From NCBI GenBank assembly GCA_021777285.1, contig JAJYDR010000001.1, positions 1 through 64,000 on the forward strand: a DNA stretch of 64,000 nt. Reading direction: 5' to 3'. Positions within the stretch are counted from its first letter, which is position 1; each line of letters opens with the position of its first letter. Below the pieces are notes generated by a model. It saw only the letters and a list, made by a program, of their open reading frames with translations, had not been told where the DNA came from and made no database searches. The DNA is from Actinomycetes bacterium. Lineage in GTDB: Bacteria; Actinomycetota; Acidimicrobiia; Acidimicrobiales; RAAP-2. Made by a program: the position numbers and the translations under genes. This document shows, piece by piece, positions 49,911 through 57,941 of the stretch.

Positions 49911-50756
49911 ATGATTGCGCGGGTGCCGGCCAGTTCGGCGAACTTGGGACCGGGCTTTGACACCCTGGCGGTGGCGCTGAATCGCTACGTCGAGGTCGAC
50001 GTGCGCGAAGCCGACGAGTTCTCGATCACGACGAGCGGCTTCGGCGCGGGACGCTTCGACGACGAGGGCCACCTCGGTGCGACGGTGGCGGCGTCGGTCC
50101 TCGGGCACTGGCGCTTCGCGATTCGCGTGCACTCCGAGATCCCCGTCTCGCGGGGCCTGGGCTCGTCGGCGTCGCTCGCGCTCGCCGCGGCCGCGGCCGC
50201 GGGGGCGACCGACCCACTCGGCATCGCGGTTGCGATCGACGGTCACGCCGAGAACGCGGCCGCGTCGTGGCGCGGCGGTCTCGTGGCGGCCGGCGAGCGC
50301 GACGGGGACGTGGCCGTGGCCAGCCTCGCGCTCGACGACGCCTGGCGCTTCGTCGTGGTGGTGCCCGAGGTCGAGCTCGCCACGGCCGACGCGCGACGGG
50401 TCCTGCCCGCGCAAGTCCCCTTCGCCGACGCCGTGGCCAACCTGACCGCGCTCGGCCTGCTCATCGCCGGGCTCGCCGATCACCGCAACTTCACCCCGTG
50501 GTCGATGAGCGACCGGCTACACCAGCCCTACCGGTCGGCGTTGCTGCCCATCGCCGAGCCGATGCTCGAGGCGCTGCGGCGCGCGGGCGCGCTGGGGGCG
50601 TGCTGGTCGGGCGCTGGCTCGACGATGCTCGGCCTCGCGACCGTCGAGGCCGCCGACGCCGTCGCCGAGGGCGCTCGCCGCACCCTCACCGAGCACGGCG
50701 TGGCGGGTTCGGTCGAGATCCTCGAGGCCGACCGGATCGGAGCGGTCGTCACTTGA
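49911..50756 (+). CDS. thrB: Homoserine kinase
   Basis: GHMP kinase that phosphorylates homoserine on the way to threonine. The 281-residue product has the N-terminal VPASSANLGPGFDTLAVAL motif, the ATP-binding VSRGLGSSASLALAAA, and the C-terminal GACWSGAGSTMLGL motif. Length is normal. It overlaps the EamA exporter gene in a TTGA, and no other threonine genes are adjacent. Confidence 0.94.
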   Translation: MIARVPASSANLGPGFDTLAVALNRYVEVDVREADEFSITTSGFGAGRFDDEGHLGATVAASVLGHWRFAIRVHSEIPVSRGLGSSASLALAAAAAAGATDPLGIAVAIDGHAENAAASWRGGLVAAGERDGDVAVASLALDDAWRFVVVVPEVELATADARRVLPAQVPFADAVANLTALGLLIAGLADHRNFTPWSMSDRLHQPYRSALLPIAEPMLEALRRAGALGACWSGAGSTMLGLATVEAADAVAEGARRTLTEHGVAGSVEILEADRIGAVVT

Positions 50757-51625
50757 CCCCAACGCTGTCGCGTCGGCGAACACTCGCCGGCGTCGCATTC
50801 CTCTTGGCGGGCACGACCACGATCCAGTGGTCGGCGGCCGTGGTGATGCCGGTCTTTGCGAAGATCGGCCCGTCGGCCTCGAGCGCGTGGCGCTTCTTCT
50901 TCGGCGCGCTCGCGCTGCTGGTCATCTCGCGGCCGAAGGTTCGGTCCTGGTCGAGGCACCAGTGGATCGGAGCGGCCGCCCTGGGCTCGTCGACCGCGTT
51001 CATGGGCTTTTGCTTCTATCAGGCGATCGCGCGGATACCACTCGGCACGGCGGTCGCGATCGAGTACCTGGGACCGTTCCTCGTCGCCGCTTTCTCGAAG
51101 CGCTCGGTGCGCCACTTCGTCTTCGTAGCCCTGGCGGGTGCGGGCGTGGTGGCCCTCGCGCGGCCGGGTGGGGGTGTGACGCTCGTCGGCGTGCTCTTCG
51201 CGCTCGGGTCTGGGGCGGGCTGGGCGGGCTACGCCTTCGCGTCGCACCGGGTCGGCGGCTCCATCGAAGGTTTCGGCGGACTCGCCGTCGCGATGTCGAT
51301 CTCGGCGCTGGTGACCCTGCCCTTTGGTCTCGCCTCGGCCCACGAGCTCATTGCTAAGCCCTGGCTCGGCGGACGGATGGCGCTCGTTGGCGTGGCGGCG
51401 ATCGCGCTCGGCTTCGGGATGGAGATGCAGGCGCTGCGCCGGATCAAACCCGGGGTGGTCAGTGTGCTCATCGCGCTCGATCCGGCCATCGCCTTCCTGA
51501 TGGGCTGGCTGTTCATCGGCCAGGGGGTGTCGATCACCGACCTGGTGGGCCTCGCGTGCGTGGTCGGGGCGGGCGTCGGGGTGACCTACGACGTCACCCG
51601 GGGTGTCGTGCCGATCGCTCAGTAG
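50753..51625 (+). CDS. EamA/RhtA-type transporter (probable threonine/homoserine exporter)
   Basis: A 290-residue protein with ten predicted membrane segments in two EamA halves; the first half has YQAIARIPLGTAVAIEYLGP, which is characteristic of the RhtA subgroup that exports homoserine and threonine. The gene overlaps thrB by four bases (TTG start at 50753), so its product is made together with homoserine kinase and may relieve homoserine toxicity. Substrate is inferred from subgroup and context. Confidence 0.85.
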   Translation: MTPTLSRRRTLAGVAFLLAGTTTIQWSAAVVMPVFAKIGPSASSAWRFFFGALALLVISRPKVRSWSRHQWIGAAALGSSTAFMGFCFYQAIARIPLGTAVAIEYLGPFLVAAFSKRSVRHFVFVALAGAGVVALARPGGGVTLVGVLFALGSGAGWAGYAFASHRVGGSIEGFGGLAVAMSISALVTLPFGLASAHELIAKPWLGGRMALVGVAAIALGFGMEMQALRRIKPGVVSVLIALDPAIAFLMGWLFIGQGVSITDLVGLACVVGAGVGVTYDVTRGVVPIAQ

Positions 51626-51628
51626 GCT
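51623..51628 (+). promoter_or_regulatory. Probable leaderless -10 element for miaB
   Basis: TAGGCT, seven bases, then GTG 51636. The TAG is also the exporter stop codon. Confidence 0.5.
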
Positions 51629-51635
51629 TGTGGGC

Positions 51636-53027
51636 GTGTCAACGCCCCGCACCTTCGCGATACACACCTTCGGCTGCCAGATGAACGAGCACGACTCCGA
51701 GCGCCTGGCTGGACTCCTGGTCAACGAGGGTCTGGCGCCGGCGTCGAGCGAGGCCGAGGCCGACGTCGTGATCTTCAACACGTGCACGATTCGCGAGAAC
51801 GCCGACCTCAAGCTCTACAGCGCCCTCGGGCACCTCAAGGCGGCCAAGGCCGCGCGGCCCTCGATGCAGATTGCCGTTGGCGGCTGCATGGCCCAGCATG
51901 AGCGGGGCCGGATTCTCGAGCGCGCTGGGTGGGTCGACGTCGTCTTTGGGACCCACAACCTGCACGAGGCGCCGGCGCTGTTGCGCCGGGCGCAGACCCA
52001 GGGCCCGATCGTGGACGTGGCCGACGCGCCCGACCCGGTGGTGAACCGCGACATGGCGCCCGCCCTCTCGGCGGTGCGCGAACTCCCGTGGGCCGCGTGG
52101 ATGACGATCCAGACGGGCTGTGACAACTCCTGCAGCTACTGCATCGTGCCCGACGTGCGCGGCGGCGAGATCAGCCGGCCGCTGGCGGACCTCGTGGCCG
52201 AAGCGCAGATGCTCGCGGCGTCGGGGGTCACCGAGATCACGGTGCTCGGGCAGAACGTGAACTCCTACGGCCGGGACCTGACCAAGCGCCGGCCGCTCTT
52301 CGCCGAACTGCTGCGCTCCCTCGGCGAGGTCGAGGGCATCGAACGCATCCGATTCACGAGCCCCCACCCCAAGGACCTGCGGCCCGAGACCATCGCGGCC
52401 ATGGCCGAGACCCCGTCGGTCTGCCCGCAGCTCCACCTGCCGCTGCAGTCGGGGTCGAACCGCGTGCTCCGGGCTATGCGGCGCGGCTACACCGCCGAGC
52501 GCTACCTCGAGCGACTGGCCGCGGCGCGCGTCTCGATACCCGACCTCGCCGTTTCGACCGACCTCATCGTGGGCTATCCCGGCGAGACCGAGGCGGACTT
52601 CGACGAGACGCTGGCCGTGGTCGCCGAGGCCGACTACGACTCCGCGTTCACCTTCATCTACTCGCCACGCGAGGGGACCCGGGCGGCCGCGATGACCGAC
52701 GCGTTCGTGCCCGACGACGTCATCAAGGACCGGTTCGAGCGACTGAAGCTCGTGCTCGACCGGTCGGCGCTGCGCGCGCACGCCGCGCGCGAGGGACGAC
52801 TCGAGGAGGTCCTGCTCGAGGGGCCGTCGCGGCGCTCGGCGGACCGGTGGTCGGGACGCACGCGCCAGGGCAAGCTGGTCCATGTCGACGCCGACGCCCA
52901 GATGCGCCCCGGCGCGCTCGTCGAGGTGCTGGTCGAGCACGGAGCGCCCTATCACCTCATGGGTCACGTGACCCGGGTGCTTCGCCCGCCTCGCCACAAG
53001 GTTCGCATCGCCCTCAGCGTCTCGTGA
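51636..53027 (+). CDS. miaB: tRNA-2-methylthio-N6-dimethylallyladenosine synthase MiaB
   Basis: Radical SAM methylthiotransferase acting on i6A37 of tRNA. The 463-residue product has the N-terminal UPF0004 domain with cluster cysteines (FGCQMNEHDS, NTCTIRENA, GGCMAQ), the radical SAM CxxxCxxC at Cys162, Cys166 and Cys169 (GCDNSCSYCIVP), the LHLPLQSGSNRVL segment, and a C-terminal TRAM domain. miaA, which makes its substrate, follows with a GTGA overlap. Confidence 0.96.
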   Translation: MSTPRTFAIHTFGCQMNEHDSERLAGLLVNEGLAPASSEAEADVVIFNTCTIRENADLKLYSALGHLKAAKAARPSMQIAVGGCMAQHERGRILERAGWVDVVFGTHNLHEAPALLRRAQTQGPIVDVADAPDPVVNRDMAPALSAVRELPWAAWMTIQTGCDNSCSYCIVPDVRGGEISRPLADLVAEAQMLAASGVTEITVLGQNVNSYGRDLTKRRPLFAELLRSLGEVEGIERIRFTSPHPKDLRPETIAAMAETPSVCPQLHLPLQSGSNRVLRAMRRGYTAERYLERLAAARVSIPDLAVSTDLIVGYPGETEADFDETLAVVAEADYDSAFTFIYSPREGTRAAAMTDAFVPDDVIKDRFERLKLVLDRSALRAHAAREGRLEEVLLEGPSRRSADRWSGRTRQGKLVHVDADAQMRPGALVEVLVEHGAPYHLMGHVTRVLRPPRHKVRIALSVS

Positions 53028-53944
53028 ACCGGGTCGCGGTCGCGCTCGTCGGCGCCACCGCGTCGGGCAAGTCATCCCTCGCCCACACCATCGCGAGCGC
53101 GAACGATCTCGCCATCGTCGCGGTCGACGCCATGACCGTCTACCGGGGGCTCGACATCGGCACCGCCAAGCCCACGGCCGCCCAGCAACGCGAGGTGCCC
53201 TATTACCTGCTGGATCTCGTCGAGCCGGACGAGGAGTTCACCGTCGCGAGGTTCCAGCGCGAGGCCCGGGCGGCGTCGGCGGCGATCTGGTCCGAGGGGC
53301 GCCGGGCGATCTACGCGGGGGGCACCGGCCTGTACCAGCGCGCCGTGATCGACGACTACCAGATCCCCGGACGGTATCCCGACGTGCGGCGCTCGCTCGA
53401 GGCGCGCTGGGCCGCCGGCGAGGCGCTGCACGAGGAGTTGGCGATGCGCGACCCGCTGGCGGCGTCGCGGATGGAGCCGACCAACGAGCGACGGGTCATT
53501 CGCGCGCTCGAGGTCACGATCGGCAGCGGCCGGCCGTTCTCCTCGTTCGGCCCGGGTCTGGCCCAGTACGGCCGGATCCGGATCGTCCAGGTCGGGCTGC
53601 GGGTCCCGATGGACGAGCTCGACCGTCGCATCGAGGCGCGGTTTCGCCAGTGGATGGACGAGGGACTGCTCGACGAGGTGCGCGGTCTCGCCGCGCGGCC
53701 CGGCGGACTGGGGCGCACCGCGCGACAGGCGGTGGGCTACCGCGAGCTGTTAGCGCACGTGGAAGGCGGCGTCGAACTCGAGCAGTGCGTGCGCGACGCC
53801 ATCACCCACAGCCGTCGGCTGGCGCGCCGGCAGCGCTCGTGGTTCGAGCGCGATCCGCGCGTGGAATGGTTCGAGAGCCCCGACGAGGCGGGCGAGCGCC
53901 TGGAACGCGTGCTGAACGGCCCCGACGGCTTCGTGCGAGAATGA
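53024..53944 (+). CDS. miaA: tRNA dimethylallyltransferase
   Basis: Transfers dimethylallyl to A37 of tRNAs reading U-initial codons. The 306-residue product has the P-loop VGATASGKSSLA, the AVDAMTVYRGLDIGTAKPT region, GGTGLYQRAV and the C-terminal RRLARRQRSWFERD. GTG 53024 overlaps the miaB stop; the longer open frame inside miaB is rejected. Confidence 0.96.
   Translation: MNRVAVALVGATASGKSSLAHTIASANDLAIVAVDAMTVYRGLDIGTAKPTAAQQREVPYYLLDLVEPDEEFTVARFQREARAASAAIWSEGRRAIYAGGTGLYQRAVIDDYQIPGRYPDVRRSLEARWAAGEALHEELAMRDPLAASRMEPTNERRVIRALEVTIGSGRPFSSFGPGLAQYGRIRIVQVGLRVPMDELDRRIEARFRQWMDEGLLDEVRGLAARPGGLGRTARQAVGYRELLAHVEGGVELEQCVRDAITHSRRLARRQRSWFERDPRVEWFESPDEAGERLERVLNGPDGFVRE
53937..53942 (+). 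promoter_or_regulatory. Possible leaderless -10 element for dapF
   Basis: GAGAAT, six bases, then GTG 53949. The first base is not T, but ANNNT and the spacing fit the other sites; no Shine-Dalgarno is seen. Confidence 0.4.
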
Positions 53945-53948
53945 GTCT

Positions 53949-54716
53949 GTGACACTCCGCTACCTCCAAAAATGGCACGGTGCCGGCAACGACTTCCTCG
54001 TCGAGGTGATCGAGCACGGCACGGCGCCCTGGTGGGACGCCGCGCACGCGCGCGCGGTGTGCGACCGGTCCACGGGCGTCGGCGCCGACGGGCTGCTGCT
54101 CGCGACGGTCGGCTCGGACGTGACGATGGTGCTCTACAACGCCGACGGGAGCCGGGCGGAGATGTCGGGCAACGGCATCCGCTGCCTGGCGGCCGCCGTT
54201 CGCCGGTCGACGCGCGGCACGTGGGACGCGCTCGACGTCGTGACCGACGCCGGCGTGCGCCGGGTAACACTCACCGGCGACCGAGACGAGGGTGCGGGCA
54301 GCGTGGCGATGGGTGCGGTCACCACGGGGCCCGGTCCGGCGGGGACCCTCGGGGTCGCCTCCGTCGGCAACCCGCACGTGGTGGTCGTGGACGACCCGGC
54401 CTGGACTATCGAGGACCGGACCAGGCTCGCGAGCGCCTGGTCCGACGACCTGGGCGGGGCGAACGTGGAGTTCATCACGCCTGTGGATTCGCAACGAATC
54501 GAGCTGCGCGTGTTTGAGCGCGGTGTCGGCTGGACGCAGGCCTGCGGCACCGGCAGCTGCGCGGTGGCGGCGGTCGCGCGCTCACACGGTCTCTGCGGTG
54601 ACGCGGTGACGATCGGCAATCCCGGCGGGGACCTCACGGTGCGCCTGGACGGCGACCAGGCCACGCTCGGCGGACCGGTCCAGTTCGTCGCCAACGTCGA
54701 GTGGCGCGCGACTTGA
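53949..54716 (+). CDS. dapF: Diaminopimelate epimerase
   Basis: Converts LL- to meso-diaminopimelate, the form used in peptidoglycan and for lysine. The 255-residue PLP-independent racemase has the N-terminal KWHGAGNDFL, the first active-site cysteine in MSGNGIRCLAA, and the second in ACGTGSCAVAA. It begins four bases after miaA and overlaps hflX. Confidence 0.96.
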   Translation: MTLRYLQKWHGAGNDFLVEVIEHGTAPWWDAAHARAVCDRSTGVGADGLLLATVGSDVTMVLYNADGSRAEMSGNGIRCLAAAVRRSTRGTWDALDVVTDAGVRRVTLTGDRDEGAGSVAMGAVTTGPGPAGTLGVASVGNPHVVVVDDPAWTIEDRTRLASAWSDDLGGANVEFITPVDSQRIELRVFERGVGWTQACGTGSCAVAAVARSHGLCGDAVTIGNPGGDLTVRLDGDQATLGGPVQFVANVEWRAT

Positions 54717-55993
54717 CCTACATCCCCTCGACACTCATCGATCGCACGTTTCGCGAGCGGATCGTGCTCGTGGGTGTGCAGTTCCCCGGCGTCAGCGCGG
54801 TCGAGCTCGACCGTCAGCTCGACGAGCTCGCGCTGCTCGTGGACACGGCCGGCGCGGACGTCGTCGCGCGGGTCGTCCAGCGGCGCGATGCGCCCGACCC
54901 CGCGACGTTCCTCGGCTCGGGCAAGGTCAGTGAACTGCGCGAGATCTGCCTCGCCGTCGACTCGGACACCGTCGTCTTTGAGCACGCGCTTTCGCCGGCC
55001 CAGCAGCGCAACCTCGAGAAGATCCTCGGTCGCACCGCGATCGACCGGACGGCGGTGATCCTGGACATCTTCGCCCAGAACGCCCGTACCCCCGAGGGCA
55101 AGGCCCAGGTCGAGCTGGCGCTGCTGCAGTACCGGCTGCCGCGCCTGCGCCGAGCCGGGGGATCGCTCTCCCAGCAGGCGGGCGGCATCGGCACGCGCGG
55201 TCCCGGTGAGACCCAGCTCGAGGTCGACCGCCGCCGCCTGGTGCACCGGATCCACCGCATCCGCACCGAGCTCAAGGAGATCGACCGCACGCGCGGCATC
55301 CAGCGGCAGGGGCGCGACCGCGGGCGGCACCGCGAGATCACCCTGGTCGGCTACACCAACGCCGGCAAGTCCTCGATGCTCAACGCCCTGACCGACGCCG
55401 ACGTCGGCGTCGAGGACCGGCTGTTCGCCACCCTCGATCCGCGCACCCGACAGCGCCAGCTGCCCGGCGGGGAGACGGTGCTCGTGACCGACACCGTCGG
55501 GTTCATCTCCAACCTGCCCCACGAGTTGGTCGAGGCCTTTATGAGCACGCTTCGCTCCGTGCAGCTGGCCGACCTGCTGGTGCACGTCGTCGACGCCTCC
55601 AGCGAGAACGCCGAGGAGCAGATCACCGCGGTGCACGAGGTCCTCGGGACGATCGGGGCCGATCACGTGCCCGAGCTGCTCGTGCTCAACAAGTCCGACG
55701 CCCCGGGCTCGCGCGCCCGGGACTTGGCCAAGCTCTATCCGGGCAGCGTCTACGCCTCGGCGCTGACGGGCGAGAACCTCGACGCGGTCGTCGAGGCGAT
55801 CGGCCAGCGTCTGCGCGTCGAGGACCGCACGATCACCGTGCGTTTCCCGCTCGACCGAGGCGACATGGTCGCCGCGGCGCACCGCGAGGGCGACGTCCTC
55901 GAGACCACCGTCGAGGACGACGCCGTGGTCATGCGCATCGCCCTGGACCCGGTGGGGGCCGCGCGCTTTGCGCAGTGGCGGGTGAAACCATGA
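54701..55993 (+). CDS. hflX: Ribosome-associated GTPase HflX
   Basis: GTPase that binds 50S subunits and can split stalled ribosomes. The 430-residue product has the N-terminal HflX domain with PATFLGSGKVSELRE, a coiled-coil linker after the QQAGGIGTRGPGETQLE signature, and the G domain (LVGYTNAGKSSMLNAL, DTVGFISNLPHELVEAF, NKSDA). GTG 54701 is the first start; TTG 54713, which overlaps the dapF stop in a TTGA, is an equally reasonable alternative that removes four residues. Confidence 0.94.
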   Translation: MARDLTYIPSTLIDRTFRERIVLVGVQFPGVSAVELDRQLDELALLVDTAGADVVARVVQRRDAPDPATFLGSGKVSELREICLAVDSDTVVFEHALSPAQQRNLEKILGRTAIDRTAVILDIFAQNARTPEGKAQVELALLQYRLPRLRRAGGSLSQQAGGIGTRGPGETQLEVDRRRLVHRIHRIRTELKEIDRTRGIQRQGRDRGRHREITLVGYTNAGKSSMLNALTDADVGVEDRLFATLDPRTRQRQLPGGETVLVTDTVGFISNLPHELVEAFMSTLRSVQLADLLVHVVDASSENAEEQITAVHEVLGTIGADHVPELLVLNKSDAPGSRARDLAKLYPGSVYASALTGENLDAVVEAIGQRLRVEDRTITVRFPLDRGDMVAAAHREGDVLETTVEDDAVVMRIALDPVGAARFAQWRVKP

Positions 55994-57120
55994 GCTTCAC
56001 CCCGCCGCCGTACCCCTACGAACGACTCGACGGCATCAAGCGCATCGCGAGCGCCCACGAGGGCGGCGCGATCGACTGCTCGATCGGCACGCCGATCGAT
56101 CCGCCGCCCGCGGTGGTGCTCGAGGAGCTCGCCCGTGGTGCGGGCGCTCGCGGGTACCCGCCGTCGGCTGGAACGGGGGACTTTCGCCGCAGCGTCAGTG
56201 CCTGGCTCGCGGACCGCTTCGACGTGGAGGTCGGGCCGGGCGACCTCGCCGCGTGCGTGGGCACCAAGGAGTTCGTGGCCTCCCTCGCCGGCTACCTGCA
56301 CCTGCGCAGCCCGGAGCGCGACACCGTCTTGTACCCGGCGATCAGCTACCCGACGTACGCGATGGGCGCGACGCTGGCCGGCCTGCGCGCGGTGCCCGTG
56401 CCCGTTGGCGACGACGGCATGGACCTGGCGAGCATCGACGCCAGCGACGTGCGACGCGCGCTCGTGCTCTGGAGCAATTCGCCGTCGAATCCGACGGGCG
56501 CGCTCGAGGACCTCGAGCGCGTCGCGGCCTGGGGCCGGCGCAACGAGGTGCTCGTCGCGAGCGACGAGTGCTACGCCGCCTTCACGTGGAAGGGCGAGGC
56601 GGCGTCGATCCTGCGCACCGGGTTGACGGGTGTCCTCGCGGTCCATTCCGCGTCCAAGCGATCGAACCTGGCGGGGCTGCGCGTCGGCTTCTACGCCGGC
56701 GACCCCGAGGTCGTTGCCTACCTGCGCCTGGTGCGCCAGCACGCCGGCCTGATGGTGCCCGGACCGGTCCAGGCCGCGGCGGCGGTCGCGTACGGCGACG
56801 AGACGCACGTCGTCGAGCAGCGCGCCCGCTACCTCGAGCGTCTGCGGACGCTGTCGACCGCGCTGACCGGCTACGGCGTGGAGGCGCCCCTACCCGACGG
56901 CGGCTTCTACCTCTGGTGCCGACAGCCGGGACTGGACGGGTGGGCGCTCGCCGAGCGGCTCGCCGAGGTCACGGGCATCGTGTCGAGCCCGGGCGAGCTC
57001 TACGGCGACGCGGGCGCGCCCTACGTGCGCATCGCGGTGGTCCAGCCGACCGAGCGCATCGAGCTCGCCGCCGAACGACTCGCCAGCGCGAATTGGCCCG
57101 ACGGTACGATGAAGCCATGA
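55990..57120 (+). CDS. dapC: Succinyldiaminopimelate aminotransferase DapC
   Basis: PLP class I/II aminotransferase of 376 residues, the type used by actinobacteria for the transamination step of the succinylase lysine pathway. It has the GYPPSAGTGDFRRSVSAWL substrate region, the NSPSNPTGA motif, the DECYAAF segment and the cofactor lysine in HSASKRSNLAGLRVG. ATG 55990 overlaps the hflX stop (ATGA). dapD and dapE follow immediately with four-base overlaps, which supports the DapC assignment over a general aminotransferase. Confidence 0.92.
   Translation: MSFTPPPYPYERLDGIKRIASAHEGGAIDCSIGTPIDPPPAVVLEELARGAGARGYPPSAGTGDFRRSVSAWLADRFDVEVGPGDLAACVGTKEFVASLAGYLHLRSPERDTVLYPAISYPTYAMGATLAGLRAVPVPVGDDGMDLASIDASDVRRALVLWSNSPSNPTGALEDLERVAAWGRRNEVLVASDECYAAFTWKGEAASILRTGLTGVLAVHSASKRSNLAGLRVGFYAGDPEVVAYLRLVRQHAGLMVPGPVQAAAAVAYGDETHVVEQRARYLERLRTLSTALTGYGVEAPLPDGGFYLWCRQPGLDGWALAERLAEVTGIVSSPGELYGDAGAPYVRIAVVQPTERIELAAERLASANWPDGTMKP
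57105..57110 (+). promoter_or_regulatory. Leaderless -10 element for dapD, inside dapC
   Basis: TACGAT in the last codons of dapC, six bases, then ATG 57117. dapD may thus be expressed both from the operon and from its own start. Confidence 0.65.
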
Positions 57121-57941
57121 CGACCCTGGCGAATCGAATCGACGCGTGGTACGAGCAGATTGCCACGCTCACCCCCGAAAACGTCGAGGCGCGCCGCGAC
57201 GTCGAGCTCGCCATCACCATGCTCGACGACGGGCAGATCCGGGTCGTGGACGTCGCGCCCGGCGGTGAGGTCACGGTTCACGAATGGGTGCGCCGCGCGA
57301 TCCTGCTGCTCTTTCGCTTGCGCGGCATGGAACGCAGCGAGGTCGGACCTTTTGAGTATCTCGACAAACTCGAGCTGAAGCACGACTACGAGCGCCGCGG
57401 TGTACGCGTCGTGCCCGGCGCGTCGGCCCGGCGTGGCAGCTATCTCAGCCCCGGGGTCATCCTCATGCCGAGCTACGTGAACATCGGCGCGTGGATCGGG
57501 CCGGGGACGATGGTCGACACCTGGGCGACCGTCGGCAGCTGCGCGCACATCGGGGCCAACGTCCACTTGGCCGGCGGGGTCGGCATTGGCGGCGTGCTCG
57601 AGCCGGCCAACGCCGTGCCGGTCGTCATCGAGGACGACGCGTTCATCGGCAGCCGGTGCATGGTCGTCGAGGGCGCCCGGGTCGGTCGCGGCTCGGTGCT
57701 CGGCGCTGGGACAATCCTCAACCCGTCGATTCCCGTGATCGACGCGGCAACGGGCGAGGAGGTCTCGCGCGGACACGTACCCGACTTTTGCGTGGCCGTG
57801 TCGGCGAGTCGGCGCCGCGAGTTCCCTGGTGGGGAGTTCTACCTGCCCTGCGTCTTGATCATCCGCCGGCTGAGCGAGGGCGAGCGTCACGACAAGGTCG
57901 CCCTTAACCAGGTGCTGCGCGAGCACGGAGTCGCTACGTGA
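57117..57941 (+). CDS. dapD: Tetrahydrodipicolinate N-succinyltransferase, E. coli type
   Basis: Left-handed beta-helix acyltransferase that succinylates tetrahydrodipicolinate. The 274-residue product closely follows the E. coli DapD pattern: MPSYVNIGAWIGPGTMVD, DTWATVGSCAHIG, NVHLAGGVGIGGVLEP and EDDAFIGSRCMVVEG. Mycobacterial and corynebacterial DapD proteins are longer and clearly different, so this is an unexpected subtype if the host is an actinobacterium. ATG 57117 overlaps the dapC stop; the frame inside dapC is a shadow. Confidence 0.95.
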   Translation: MTTLANRIDAWYEQIATLTPENVEARRDVELAITMLDDGQIRVVDVAPGGEVTVHEWVRRAILLLFRLRGMERSEVGPFEYLDKLELKHDYERRGVRVVPGASARRGSYLSPGVILMPSYVNIGAWIGPGTMVDTWATVGSCAHIGANVHLAGGVGIGGVLEPANAVPVVIEDDAFIGSRCMVVEGARVGRGSVLGAGTILNPSIPVIDAATGEEVSRGHVPDFCVAVSASRRREFPGGEFYLPCVLIIRRLSEGERHDKVALNQVLREHGVAT

